Shown here piece after piece: positions 1-8,155 of a stretch of 64,000 nt of DNA; positions within the stretch are counted from its first letter, which is position 1; every line of letters starts with the position of its first letter. Both the position numbers and the translations under genes were made by a program. Location: contig CALGMR010000004.1 in assembly GCA_937958815.1 (NCBI GenBank), forward strand, positions 62,001 through 126,000. Reading direction: 5' to 3'. Under the pieces are notes generated by a model. That model saw only the letters and a program-made list of their open reading frames with translations. It was not told the DNA's origin and ran no database searches. The DNA comes from an uncultured Rhizobiaceae group bacterium (GTDB taxonomy: Bacteria > Pseudomonadota > Alphaproteobacteria > Rhizobiales > Rhizobiaceae).

Positions 1-2212
1 CAACGCCCGTTACAATGATGCCATAAGAACCATCAAGTTCGGGCAATGTGGGCTGCGGCAATTCCGGCAATTGCGCACCAAAACCCGGCGCGCTTTTTCC
101 CGTTTTCAACTTGCCACCATGAACGGTGACAAAACTTGGGCAAAAGCCGTTTACACAAGAGAAATCTTTGTTGCAGGCAGATTGATCAATCTGGCGCTTG
201 CGACCGAATTCCGTTTCTACAGCACCCACAGCAACGCAGTTGGATTGAACACCGCAATCTCCACAACCTTCACAAACCTGCTCATTGATCACCACCCTTT
301 TGTCGGGGTCGGGGAACATGCCGCGCTTGCGGCGACGACGTTTTTCACTCGCACAAGTCTGATCATAAATCATGACCGTGAGGCCTTCGATCTCGCGCAA
401 CTCTTTCTGCACAGGACCGAGTTCAGAACGGTGATAGATTTTGGTAAATGGCGGCCAATGGATATTGGCGTCATATTTTTCAGGCTCGTCAGTCACAACA
501 ACCACGCGCACGGCGCCCTCAGCCGACACTTGGTTGGCAATGTCCCAAGGGGTCAATCCACCTTCATTGGGTTGTCCGCCTGTCATGGCAACAGCATCGT
601 TGAAGAGAATTTTATACGTGATGTTTGCGCCAGAATCTGCGGCGGCACGAATGCTCATCAAACCAGAGTGGTTGTAAGTGCCATCGCCCAGATTTTGAAA
701 CACATGATCGCGCTTGGAAAAATGATGTTCGCCAATCCAGTTCGCGCCTTCTCCACCCATTTGAGTGAAGCCTTCCGTGCTGCGGTCCATCCATTGCACC
801 ATATAGTGACAACCAATACCCGCATATGCGCGACTGCCTTCGGGCACATGCGTCGATGAATTGTGGGGACATCCGCCGCAGAAATAAGGAATACGTTGTG
901 CAACACCCTCGGTTACCGCCAAAGCCGCTTGCGCGTTTTTCAGATGTTTGACATTGGCACCAAGCTGTTTGTCCTTTGAAAATTTGTTGAGGCGCTCGCC
1001 GATAGCAATTGCAATAGAATTGGAATCGAGTTGCGCTTTCGCCGTGAACAGAACGCCGTCCCTTTCATCTTTTTTGCCAACGATCACAGGTGGTTTTGGA
1101 GTTCCGTACAGCGCTTCGCGCAACTGACTTTCGATCAAGGAACGCTTCTCTTCAACAACGATAATCTGGGTGAGGCCTTTGCCAAACTTACGCAATTCAT
1201 CTTGAGCAATCGGCCAGACACATCCAATTTTGATAAGTCGAAGCCCAAGCGCATTTGCGCGTTTCTCGTCGATTCCCAAATCATCCAATGCTTGGCGCGT
1301 ATCAAGATAACTTTTGCCCGATGTGATGATTCCAAGCTTCGGCTTTGAACCACCCGTAAAAACAATCTTATTCAGCTTGTTTGCCGCAACATAGTCCAGC
1401 ACAGCATCGATTTTATGATCAATTAGACGCTCTTCTTGAGGCAACATCGTATCACCGGGGCGAATATGCAGCCCTTCTTTCGGGCGACGATCAACCTTTG
1501 GATTTGCCAGTTTCACACGATCTACCGACCCATCGATAACGGCGGTGGATTCAATCGTGTCTTTCACACATTTGATACCAACCCAAACACTGGCGTAGCG
1601 CGACAGTCCATATCCGATAACACCATAATCCAGAATTTCCTGAACACCTGCTGGCGACAATACGGGCATACCGTAATTGATAAACCCAAACTCGCTCTGG
1701 TGCGCTGTAGTTGAACTTTCGGCAATGTGGTCATCGCCCATCAGGGCCAAAACACCACCGTGTTTGGATGTGCCCGCCATGTTGGCATGGCGAAACACAT
1801 CGCCACTGCGGTCGACACCCGGGCCTTTTGCATACCAAACGCTGAACACACCATCGAACTTGCCTTCGCCGCGCATTTCAGCCTGTTGCGCACCCCATAC
1901 AGCTGTGGCCGCAATGTCTTCGTTGAGACCAGGTTCAAAAACCACATCGCTCTTGCTCAATCGCGGCTGCTCTTTCCACATAGCCATATCGAGGCCGCCA
2001 ATTGGCGACCCACGATATCCGGTCACATAGCCAGCCGTGTTGAGCCCAGCACGACGGTCGCGTTCTTTCTGCATCAACATCAACCGCACAACGGCTTGTG
2101 TGCCTGTGATGAAGACCTGTTTTTTATCGAGATCGTATTTGTCGTCCAGATGCACTGGCTTCAGCGCAGGAGCGGTCTTTTTTGCTGGCCGAACTTTATC
2201 TTTCACAGACAT
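1..2212 (-). CDS. Indolepyruvate ferredoxin oxidoreductase, fused alpha/beta type (5' part)
   Basis: Catalyses oxidative decarboxylation of aryl pyruvates to aryl-acetyl-CoA with ferredoxin as acceptor, in the cytoplasm. My reverse-strand reading from ATG 2212 stays open to the window edge: 737 residues are visible and the protein continues, since fused family members are usually about 1150 residues. N-terminal region reads VFITGTQAVVRLMLMQKERD and GYVTGYRGSPIGG. Around residues 505-545 is the thiamine-diphosphate site (LGDGTYNHSG, FNDAVAMTGGQ). At about 645-690 is the 4Fe-4S motif CEGCGDCGVQSNC followed by GRKRQIDQSACNKDFSC. The last visible residues, YGIIVTG, begin the beta/gamma-like domain. 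Fe-S and start codon lie in one frame, so no net frameshift. Substrate range (indolepyruvate versus other aryl or branched pyruvates) is not decidable. Confidence 0.93.
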   Translation of the reverse strand, partial: MSVKDKVRPAKKTAPALKPVHLDDKYDLDKKQVFITGTQAVVRLMLMQKERDRRAGLNTAGYVTGYRGSPIGGLDMAMWKEQPRLSKSDVVFEPGLNEDIAATAVWGAQQAEMRGEGKFDGVFSVWYAKGPGVDRSGDVFRHANMAGTSKHGGVLALMGDDHIAESSTTAHQSEFGFINYGMPVLSPAGVQEILDYGVIGYGLSRYASVWVGIKCVKDTIESTAVIDGSVDRVKLANPKVDRRPKEGLHIRPGDTMLPQEERLIDHKIDAVLDYVAANKLNKIVFTGGSKPKLGIITSGKSYLDTRQALDDLGIDEKRANALGLRLIKIGCVWPIAQDELRKFGKGLTQIIVVEEKRSLIESQLREALYGTPKPPVIVGKKDERDGVLFTAKAQLDSNSIAIAIGERLNKFSKDKQLGANVKHLKNAQAALAVTEGVAQRIPYFCGGCPHNSSTHVPEGSRAYAGIGCHYMVQWMDRSTEGFTQMGGEGANWIGEHHFSKRDHVFQNLGDGTYNHSGLMSIRAAADSGANITYKILFNDAVAMTGGQPNEGGLTPWDIANQVSAEGAVRVVVVTDEPEKYDANIHWPPFTKIYHRSELGPVQKELREIEGLTVMIYDQTCASEKRRRRKRGMFPDPDKRVVINEQVCEGCGDCGVQSNCVAVGAVETEFGRKRQIDQSACNKDFSCVNGFCPSFVTVHGGKLKTGKSAPGFGAQLPELPQPTLPELDGSYGIIVTGV

Positions 2213-2236
2213 AACTTTCGCTCCCAAACGCCGTTA

Positions 2237-2259
2237 CAAATCACAGTTTGTGTGATTTG
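2237..2259. promoter_or_regulatory. Inverted repeat upstream of the oxidoreductase gene
   Basis: CAAATCACA and TGTGATTTG form perfect 9-bp arms around a 5-base spacer, ending 25 bp before the ATG at 2212. No U-run follows on the gene strand, so it looks like an operator or a 5' UTR hairpin rather than a terminator. The regulator is unknown. Confidence 0.5.
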
Positions 2260-2263
2260 CAGT

Positions 2264-2277
2264 GTTCCAAATGGAAC
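2264..2277. promoter_or_regulatory. Second palindrome upstream of the oxidoreductase gene
   Basis: GTTCCA-AA-TGGAAC is a perfect dyad 5 bp from the CAAATCACA repeat. Short palindromes of this kind are typical of IclR- or GntR-type operators (family knowledge). Assignment to a particular regulator is only a guess. Confidence 0.4.
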
Positions 2278-2398
2278 GATGTTTCGTCAATGCAAATCCC
2301 GTCAATTTGGGTGTTTTTGCAACAATGTCAGCAACTATCGTCATCCATTCGAACAAATTTGAATTCTACGCAAAATCCATCGAACATTCTGGCGCAGA

Positions 2399-3766
2399 CT
2401 ATCCGTCAAACAGGTATGTAGGCAAAAATGTTGCAAGGCTTGGGAAATATGCAATCACGAGCAGTGCCAGCAATTGCAGAGCGACAAAGGGTATAACGCC
2501 ACGGTAAATCACTTTTGTGGTGATTTTTTCTGGCGCAACGCTGCGCAAATAAAAAAGAGAGACCCCAAAAGGCGGCGTTAAAAATGACGTCTGTAAATTA
2601 AGCGCAATCAAAACGCCCAACCAAACGGGCGACATTGCAGAACCATCCGCCATGGGCATTGCCAAAAGAATGGGCGCAACCAAAGGCACCACAACAAACG
2701 AAATTTCCAAAAACTCCAGAAAGAAACCCAGAACAAAAATCACAACCATGACCAAGAACAAAGCACCATAAGTTCCGCCAGGGAGTTCAGACAAAAAGCC
2801 TGTGATTGTCTCCTCTCCACCCAGCCCTCTGAAAACGAGGGAGAACATGGAAGCACCAATGACGATCAGAAATATCATTGCCGTCAAATGTCCGCTTTCA
2901 AAAACCACGTCTTTGAATTGGGATCTTTCCAGACGCCCCCACGCCAGAAACAGAGCACCAACGGCACCAACACTTGCAGCTTCTGTGGCCGTGGCTAAGC
3001 CGAGCAGCATAGAACCAAGCACAGCAGCAATGAGAAACAGTGGAGAAAACAAAACCCGCCACAACGCGGGTGCATTTGGGTTTGGCTCCGGGTCTTGAAC
3101 CTCGGCCTGCCCCCGTGCGACCACCAATTGGTAAGCGATGTAAAGCCCAACCAACAGCAATCCCGGCAAGAAAGCCCCGGCAAACAAGTCCGCAACAGAC
3201 ACGGTGTCAGGTGCAAAATTCCCGTTATCAAGCTGCGCCTTTTGCCAAGCGTTGGACATCTGATCGCCGAGAACAATTAAAACAATGGATGGCGGAATGA
3301 TTTGCCCAAGTGTTCCCGCAGCAGCCACGGTACCACTGGCCAAATGTGGCGATACACCATTGCGCAAAAGAGTGGGCAACGCCACGACACCAAGCGCAAC
3401 AACACTGGCTCCCACAATGCCTGTGGAGGCCGCAAGCAAAAGACCCACCACTGTGACCGAGATCGTCAGGCCTGCTGAGCTGCCTTTGAACAGAGCTGCC
3501 GCAGCCTGCAACATATCAGCGGCAATGCGCGAGCGATCAAGCACCAATCCCATGAACACAAACAACGGAATTGCCATCAACACTGGGTTGTTCATCACCC
3601 CAAACAAGCGTGATGGCAAAGCAAGAAACAAACCACCATCAAAGGCACCAAACAAATAAGCGATGCCCGCAAACAACATGGAGACACCGCCAAGCGCTAT
3701 ACCCACCGGATAACCACTGAGCAAAACCGCAAACACCACAAGCAGGAATACAAGGTCGAGCGACAT
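2399..3766 (-). CDS. dctM: TRAP transporter large permease DctM (second copy of the locus)
   Basis: Large membrane subunit of a TRAP importer that couples sodium entry to uptake of a solute delivered by a periplasmic binding protein. At 455 residues it is near the usual DctM length of about 430. Start MSLDLVFLL at 3766 is chosen over upstream in-frame codons because it overlaps the preceding dctQ stop by one base (TAATG). Conserved DctM motifs are visible: IPLFVFMGLVLDRS, STGIVGASVVALG, IPPSIVLIVLGD and, near the C-terminus, SFLTPPFGVSLFYLR. About a dozen hydrophobic segments fill the protein. It is the last gene of the five-gene TRAP run. Confidence 0.92.
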   Translation of the reverse strand: MSLDLVFLLVVFAVLLSGYPVGIALGGVSMLFAGIAYLFGAFDGGLFLALPSRLFGVMNNPVLMAIPLFVFMGLVLDRSRIAADMLQAAAALFKGSSAGLTISVTVVGLLLAASTGIVGASVVALGVVALPTLLRNGVSPHLASGTVAAAGTLGQIIPPSIVLIVLGDQMSNAWQKAQLDNGNFAPDTVSVADLFAGAFLPGLLLVGLYIAYQLVVARGQAEVQDPEPNPNAPALWRVLFSPLFLIAAVLGSMLLGLATATEAASVGAVGALFLAWGRLERSQFKDVVFESGHLTAMIFLIVIGASMFSLVFRGLGGEETITGFLSELPGGTYGALFLVMVVIFVLGFFLEFLEISFVVVPLVAPILLAMPMADGSAMSPVWLGVLIALNLQTSFLTPPFGVSLFYLRSVAPEKITTKVIYRGVIPFVALQLLALLVIAYFPSLATFLPTYLFDG

Positions 3767-4320
3767 TATACGCCGTCCCGCTCTTGTTTCGGTTCGGTTG
3801 GTTTGTGACCGGGCCAGATAAAAACAACCGCAGCCAGAACCATCAATACCGCAAAAATAGGGATAACCGTTTTCAAAAGGAATTTTCCTGGCAAGCCCGA
3901 AAGTTCCGTTGATCCTTCCAGAATAGACCAAGCTTCAATCACATATCCAAAAGAAGACGCCAATATCGCAACCATCATCGGCACCAGCAAAAAGAAGAAC
4001 CCGAAAAGGTTCACGCGGCTTTGCGCAGATTTTGAAAACCGTTCGCTGAACACATCAATGCGCACATGGCGCATCTGCATCAAAGTCCATGGTGCGATCA
4101 GCATGAAACTGAGCCCATGCAAACCCAGCACAAATTCCTGCACCCAAATAAAATTCACATCAAAGACAGAACGCATCACCACAATGGAAAATTGAATGGC
4201 CACCATGACGACAATCAAACAGGCCGCTATTTTGCCGATGCGAGAAACAACCAAACCACCGCCCTTGGAAAGAGCGGTGGTTTGTAGTTCGTCATGCGTC
4301 GATTTCACAAAAGGAGACAT
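3766..4320 (-). CDS. dctQ: TRAP transporter small permease DctQ (second copy)
   Basis: Small four-helix membrane subunit of the TRAP permease, partner of the DctM encoded directly downstream. The 184 residues have the family layout: helix 1 (about 30-50, CLIVVMVAIQFSIVVMRSVF), helix 2 (65-85), the signature HVRIDVF after helix 2, and two further helices. A polar C-terminus ends the protein. Stop and the next ATG overlap by one base, indicating translational coupling with dctM. It begins 12 bp after the stop of the extended dctM upstream, so the two permease pairs are probably one transcript. Confidence 0.88.
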   Translation of the reverse strand: MSPFVKSTHDELQTTALSKGGGLVVSRIGKIAACLIVVMVAIQFSIVVMRSVFDVNFIWVQEFVLGLHGLSFMLIAPWTLMQMRHVRIDVFSERFSKSAQSRVNLFGFFFLLVPMMVAILASSFGYVIEAWSILEGSTELSGLPGKFLLKTVIPIFAVLMVLAAVVFIWPGHKPTEPKQERDGV

Positions 4321-4332
4321 TCTCCCCTTCGA

Positions 4333-6990
4333 TCAGAAATTGAGCGAAATGTCACGATGTCCAGATTGGCAAGATGCGATGGCAAGTCCCTGCTCGCGGG
4401 TGACACGCGGCTGCTGACGCATCCCGATCGTATCACGCAGAGCCAGTTCATAGGTGCTGACACCTGCTGCAAGATCGGTTGCGGCCTTGGCACGCCAATC
4501 AAGCTGCTCTTCGTACAAGCCTTTGGCTTTGTCGAATTCTTTCAACGCAGCTTCGAGTTTTGGAGTGCGGCGTTTCAAATTGCGGCGCACTTTGCTCATT
4601 GCTGACTTGATTTTGGACGCCCCATCAATGGAACCAATAAGGTTTGCAAAATCATTGACGACTTTTTCCATCTCGGCAGCTGGCTTGTTTTCAATGTCCG
4701 CGCGAAGGGAATTAAATTCATCTCCCAAAGCAATATAGGCTTCATTACCTGCAAGCGTATCAGACACTTTCTTTGCAGCGTTATAAGACCCATCTGCCGT
4801 GCGGCGGAATTGTTGACGCAAATTCGCTTCTTCTTTTGTCAACTTCGCAAAGGCGGCTTGCTTGTCTTTCCAGTCACTTGGAATGGTTGCCAACAAAGCT
4901 TCTTTTTCAGCAATGTAGCCTTCCATGGTCTTGGTCATGGCATCGCGCTGCGAAGCAAATTCGTCACCGCGCAATCGAGAAATAGCAGTTTCCAATTCGG
5001 CGATTTTAGGATCGAACACACGCGCATCGCGTTCAATACCACGCACCTGAACATGTAACGGACGGAATGCAACAGCAGCTTCTGCAACTTTTGCTTCCGC
5101 AACTTTGGCGGCCTGTAACAACTCGTCGGACTTGTTGATGCCTTCGAGGCTTGTCGCAAAATCTTTCTGCAAAGCTTTTGGCAGTATGCTCGTGTCCAAA
5201 GCATTGGCTGTGTTGAGTGCATTCATCAAAGCAGGGTCGCCATTGGTTAGCTTGCCGTGCACATATTCTTCAACACAATATTGAAGACGTGGATTGCGTG
5301 GTGGCGGAGCCGTTTCAGACAACATAGCCACACGGTTTGGCAAATAGTTCACCAGTGGTGGGTAATTCGCCACAATGACCAAGGCTGCCAACTGCAAAGC
5401 GATGAACGCAATCACGCCTTTATACATGTCGATTGTTTTCACAATCGCAGGAGCAACCCCTCGCAGATAAAAGAGCGCAAACCCAAACGGCGGTGTGAGG
5501 AATGAGGTCTGGATGTTCAGACCGATCATAACACCCAACCAAACAGCAGTGATGTTAGCAGAAGGGTCGGCCAGCAGGATTGGTGCAACAATCGGCACAA
5601 CAACCACTGCGATCTCGATGAAATCCAGGAAGAAACCAAGGATAAAGATCACCGCCATGACCGTGATAAATTTGGCCCAGAAACCACCGGGAATGCCTTC
5701 AAGAAAGTGCTTAACCAGTTCTTCACCACCAAAGGCACGGAACGCAGCTGTAAGCATCGCGGCACCAAGCAGAATGATGAAGACCAGCGAAGTTGCCTTG
5801 GCTGTTTCAATCATCACTTCCTGCAGCGTGTTTTCGATACGATAAGCGCGAATGGCACTCCAAGTGAGTGACACCAACAAAACAAACACCGCCACCAGCG
5901 CGATCGCGATGGCAATTCCGTCAGTCGAATTCGATATGGACTTAATGTTGGTGTTAAAATTTGAAACGATGAAACCGATCACGGCCATTGCAATGACAGC
6001 CATAATCGCTGGCGTGAACGAATTTTTTTTGCCTTGCGTCAGACGATAACCCGACATGAGCAGTGCACCTGCCGCGCCAATGGCACCAGCTTGGTTCACT
6101 GTTGCGATGCCAGAAATGATTGAGCCCAAAACAAGGAAAATCAGTGCAAGTGGTGGAATAAGCGCGAGGCCCAGCTGAAAGAAAAATTCTCCATCAAGCT
6201 TGCCTTCGCTGCGCACGGGCGGAGCAACTTTGGGGCGCAGCAATGCATAGATCAAAATATAGGCCATATACAATGCGACCAACACGAGGCCCGGAACGAG
6301 CGCCCCTAGGAACATTTCACCAGCAGATGTGGACGTCACATCAAAAGATGACGGCATAGACAATTCGCCGGTTGACGCTTTGTGCAAGCCTTTGCGCAGA
6401 GTGGAAGCCTGATCCGTTGCCGATGCCAACTTGTCAGCAAGAATAATCAGCACGATTGACGGCGGAATAATCTGGCCCAATGTGCCCGATGCCGCAATCG
6501 TGCCTGTTGCCAGCGACTTCGAATAATTGTTTCGCAACATAGCAGGCAACGAAATCAACCCCATTGCAACAACGGTTGCGCCCACAATGCCCGTAGTTGC
6601 TGCAAGCAATGCACCCACAAACACAACGGAAATACCAAGACCACCAGGGACTGGGCCAAACAATTGTGCCATTGTAATCAACAGGTCTTCAGCAATCTTG
6701 GAACGCTGAAGCATGATGCCCATAAAAATGAACAGCGGAATCGCAATCAGCGTATCTCGCTCAACCTCCCAATAGACCCCTCGCAGATTCAGCACCCCCG
6801 CCGAGAGCCATTGCCCCCCATCACCTTGTGCAAAATAAGCACCGGGATCGCCTGCAAAGACATAACCACACGCTGTTGCTGCAGCGATTGTAATAATAGC
6901 GGAACCGGGCAAGGCGAAAGCAACGGGATAGCCTGACCCCAATGCCAAAGCCATCAACAAAACCAGAAGCGCGAGAAATACGAGTTCCAT
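4333..6990 (-). CDS. TRAP large permease DctM with extra membrane insert and C-terminal coiled-coil extension
   Basis: An 885-residue DctM-type permease, about twice the usual size. The core (about 1-555) has IPLFIFMGIMLQRSK, TTGIVGATVVAMG, IPPSIVLIILAD and SFLTPPFGFALFYLRG. Between the two halves, about residues 323-387, lies an insert with two extra hydrophobic segments (AIMAVIAMAVIGFIVSNF and IAIALVAVFVLLVSL). After YLPNRVAM (about 555) comes a soluble, charged, Ala/Lys/Glu-rich tail of roughly 330 residues, predicted by eye to be helical or coiled coil. I recognise no domain in that tail. It is paired with the long DctQ upstream (stop 7013). Permease assignment is firm; the tail's function is unknown. 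Confidence 0.88.
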   Translation of the reverse strand: MELVFLALLVLLMALALGSGYPVAFALPGSAIITIAAATACGYVFAGDPGAYFAQGDGGQWLSAGVLNLRGVYWEVERDTLIAIPLFIFMGIMLQRSKIAEDLLITMAQLFGPVPGGLGISVVFVGALLAATTGIVGATVVAMGLISLPAMLRNNYSKSLATGTIAASGTLGQIIPPSIVLIILADKLASATDQASTLRKGLHKASTGELSMPSSFDVTSTSAGEMFLGALVPGLVLVALYMAYILIYALLRPKVAPPVRSEGKLDGEFFFQLGLALIPPLALIFLVLGSIISGIATVNQAGAIGAAGALLMSGYRLTQGKKNSFTPAIMAVIAMAVIGFIVSNFNTNIKSISNSTDGIAIAIALVAVFVLLVSLTWSAIRAYRIENTLQEVMIETAKATSLVFIILLGAAMLTAAFRAFGGEELVKHFLEGIPGGFWAKFITVMAVIFILGFFLDFIEIAVVVVPIVAPILLADPSANITAVWLGVMIGLNIQTSFLTPPFGFALFYLRGVAPAIVKTIDMYKGVIAFIALQLAALVIVANYPPLVNYLPNRVAMLSETAPPPRNPRLQYCVEEYVHGKLTNGDPALMNALNTANALDTSILPKALQKDFATSLEGINKSDELLQAAKVAEAKVAEAAVAFRPLHVQVRGIERDARVFDPKIAELETAISRLRGDEFASQRDAMTKTMEGYIAEKEALLATIPSDWKDKQAAFAKLTKEEANLRQQFRRTADGSYNAAKKVSDTLAGNEAYIALGDEFNSLRADIENKPAAEMEKVVNDFANLIGSIDGASKIKSAMSKVRRNLKRRTPKLEAALKEFDKAKGLYEEQLDWRAKAATDLAAGVSTYELALRDTIGMRQQPRVTREQGLAIASCQSGHRDISLNF

Positions 6991-7012
6991 AACTTAACTA
7001 CCCCAATACCCG

Positions 7013-8008
7013 TTAATGCATCTCGACTTCACGGTTCAACCGCGTGCCGTCTTCGTCGCGATAGTCCGCAACAGATTCCATCAGATAACTGACAAATTGA
7101 ACAAGCATGGTAATCGCGAAAATCACGAGGAACGACGCCATCAAATATTTCACATACATGCCGAAGCCTGATTGCGAGACCTCAAAATTGACCACAGGTC
7201 CGTAGACGATCGAACCTTTGCCATCGAGGCAAACAATCAAAATGGTCCAGCACAAAGAAATGCCCAGCAGGATCGTGCTGATTGCGTTCAGGAATCCCTT
7301 CGTGGAATTTTTCATGCCGGCGTAGAATATATCCACACGCACATGGCCGTCTTCCAACAATGTGTAAGCAGATGCGAAAAGGAACAAAGCTGCGTACCAA
7401 AAGCGCACCAGATCACCCATAAAAGCTTGTTCGTAGGAAAATACAAAACGCGTGATCACGATTGCCAATTCAGCCACAACGATAAGAAGCGCCAGCCAGT
7501 GAAACCCGAGGGTTTTTGCACGAAGTGCAACGACAAGACCCAAAATCATCATGGGAATGTGAACCCATGGCCCGCGATAGGCAGACCGCCCAAGAGCCGT
7601 GGTCATTTCTTTGCCAACAACAGCTTCCAACAATCCTTCCACACGCAGGAACGATATCGCCATATCTGCCAGGCCAATGAACAAAACAGCAAAGAAAGCC
7701 CAGCGGACAAGAACTGCATTAAAATCTGAAATTTTCTTGGCATCTTCACGCAAAGTAATGTGCTGGCTGCGCGATACCCAAATCAGGGTCAAACCAATGA
7801 CAACGATATAAGCGGCCCATTGCACATACGTCAGCGCCGAAGCTGCGCCATTAAAAAGGGAAAAAGCACCTGGCCAATCGTAAGAATGAGTGAGAACGTT
7901 GCTCACCATCCAAACAACGAAATGCGCCAGAACGGCCCAACCAAACCCGCGCACGAATAATTTTAAATTGTCTTTTGAGCCGATGTCATTTGCGGCGTCC
8001 ACACTCAT
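7013..8008 (-). CDS. TRAP small permease, expanded DctQ form
   Basis: Small-subunit partner of the extended DctM. It is 331 residues from ATG 8008, against about 160-190 for ordinary DctQ. The C-terminal half is DctQ-like (FWYAALFLFASAYTLLEDGHVRVDIFY, then two helices). The N-terminal half adds about four hydrophobic segments not found in standard DctQ. A TTG 24 bases upstream could also start the frame; ATG 8008 is preferred, with GGGAGG 11 bases before it. It lies 22 bp before the extended dctM and follows the binding-protein gene after a terminator-like hairpin. Family call rests on the HVRIDIFY signature and gene order. Confidence 0.82.
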   Translation of the reverse strand: MSVDAANDIGSKDNLKLFVRGFGWAVLAHFVVWMVSNVLTHSYDWPGAFSLFNGAASALTYVQWAAYIVVIGLTLIWVSRSQHITLREDAKKISDFNAVLVRWAFFAVLFIGLADMAISFLRVEGLLEAVVGKEMTTALGRSAYRGPWVHIPMMILGLVVALRAKTLGFHWLALLIVVAELAIVITRFVFSYEQAFMGDLVRFWYAALFLFASAYTLLEDGHVRVDIFYAGMKNSTKGFLNAISTILLGISLCWTILIVCLDGKGSIVYGPVVNFEVSQSGFGMYVKYLMASFLVIFAITMLVQFVSYLMESVADYRDEDGTRLNREVEMH

Positions 8009-8100
8009 GGCTTCCGGTGCCTCCCAACACAATTCGGAAATTGAGACCTAATTTTTCGGTCTTCTTTTTATAGGCGCTGCGATCAAAAAAAGCAGCAACT

Positions 8101-8129
8101 ATAAAAAGAACGGGACCGAAGCCCCGTTC
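8101..8129 (-). terminator. Terminator-like hairpin between TRAP binding protein and permease genes
   Basis: On the minus strand a GAACGGGGC stem closes over a UUCG tetraloop with GUCCCGUUC (one G-U pair) and is followed by UUUUUAU. It starts 27 bases after the dctP stop codon. Partial termination here would leave binding protein in excess over the permeases. Confidence 0.8.
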
Positions 8130-8155
8130 AATTTTATGTCAAACTATGCCGAAGC

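Noticed and set aside
71-859. 262-codon open frame on the plus strand
   Set aside because: It lies entirely antisense to the indolepyruvate oxidoreductase, whose minus-strand frame contains the ThDP and 4Fe-4S motifs; the plus-strand product has no recognisable features.
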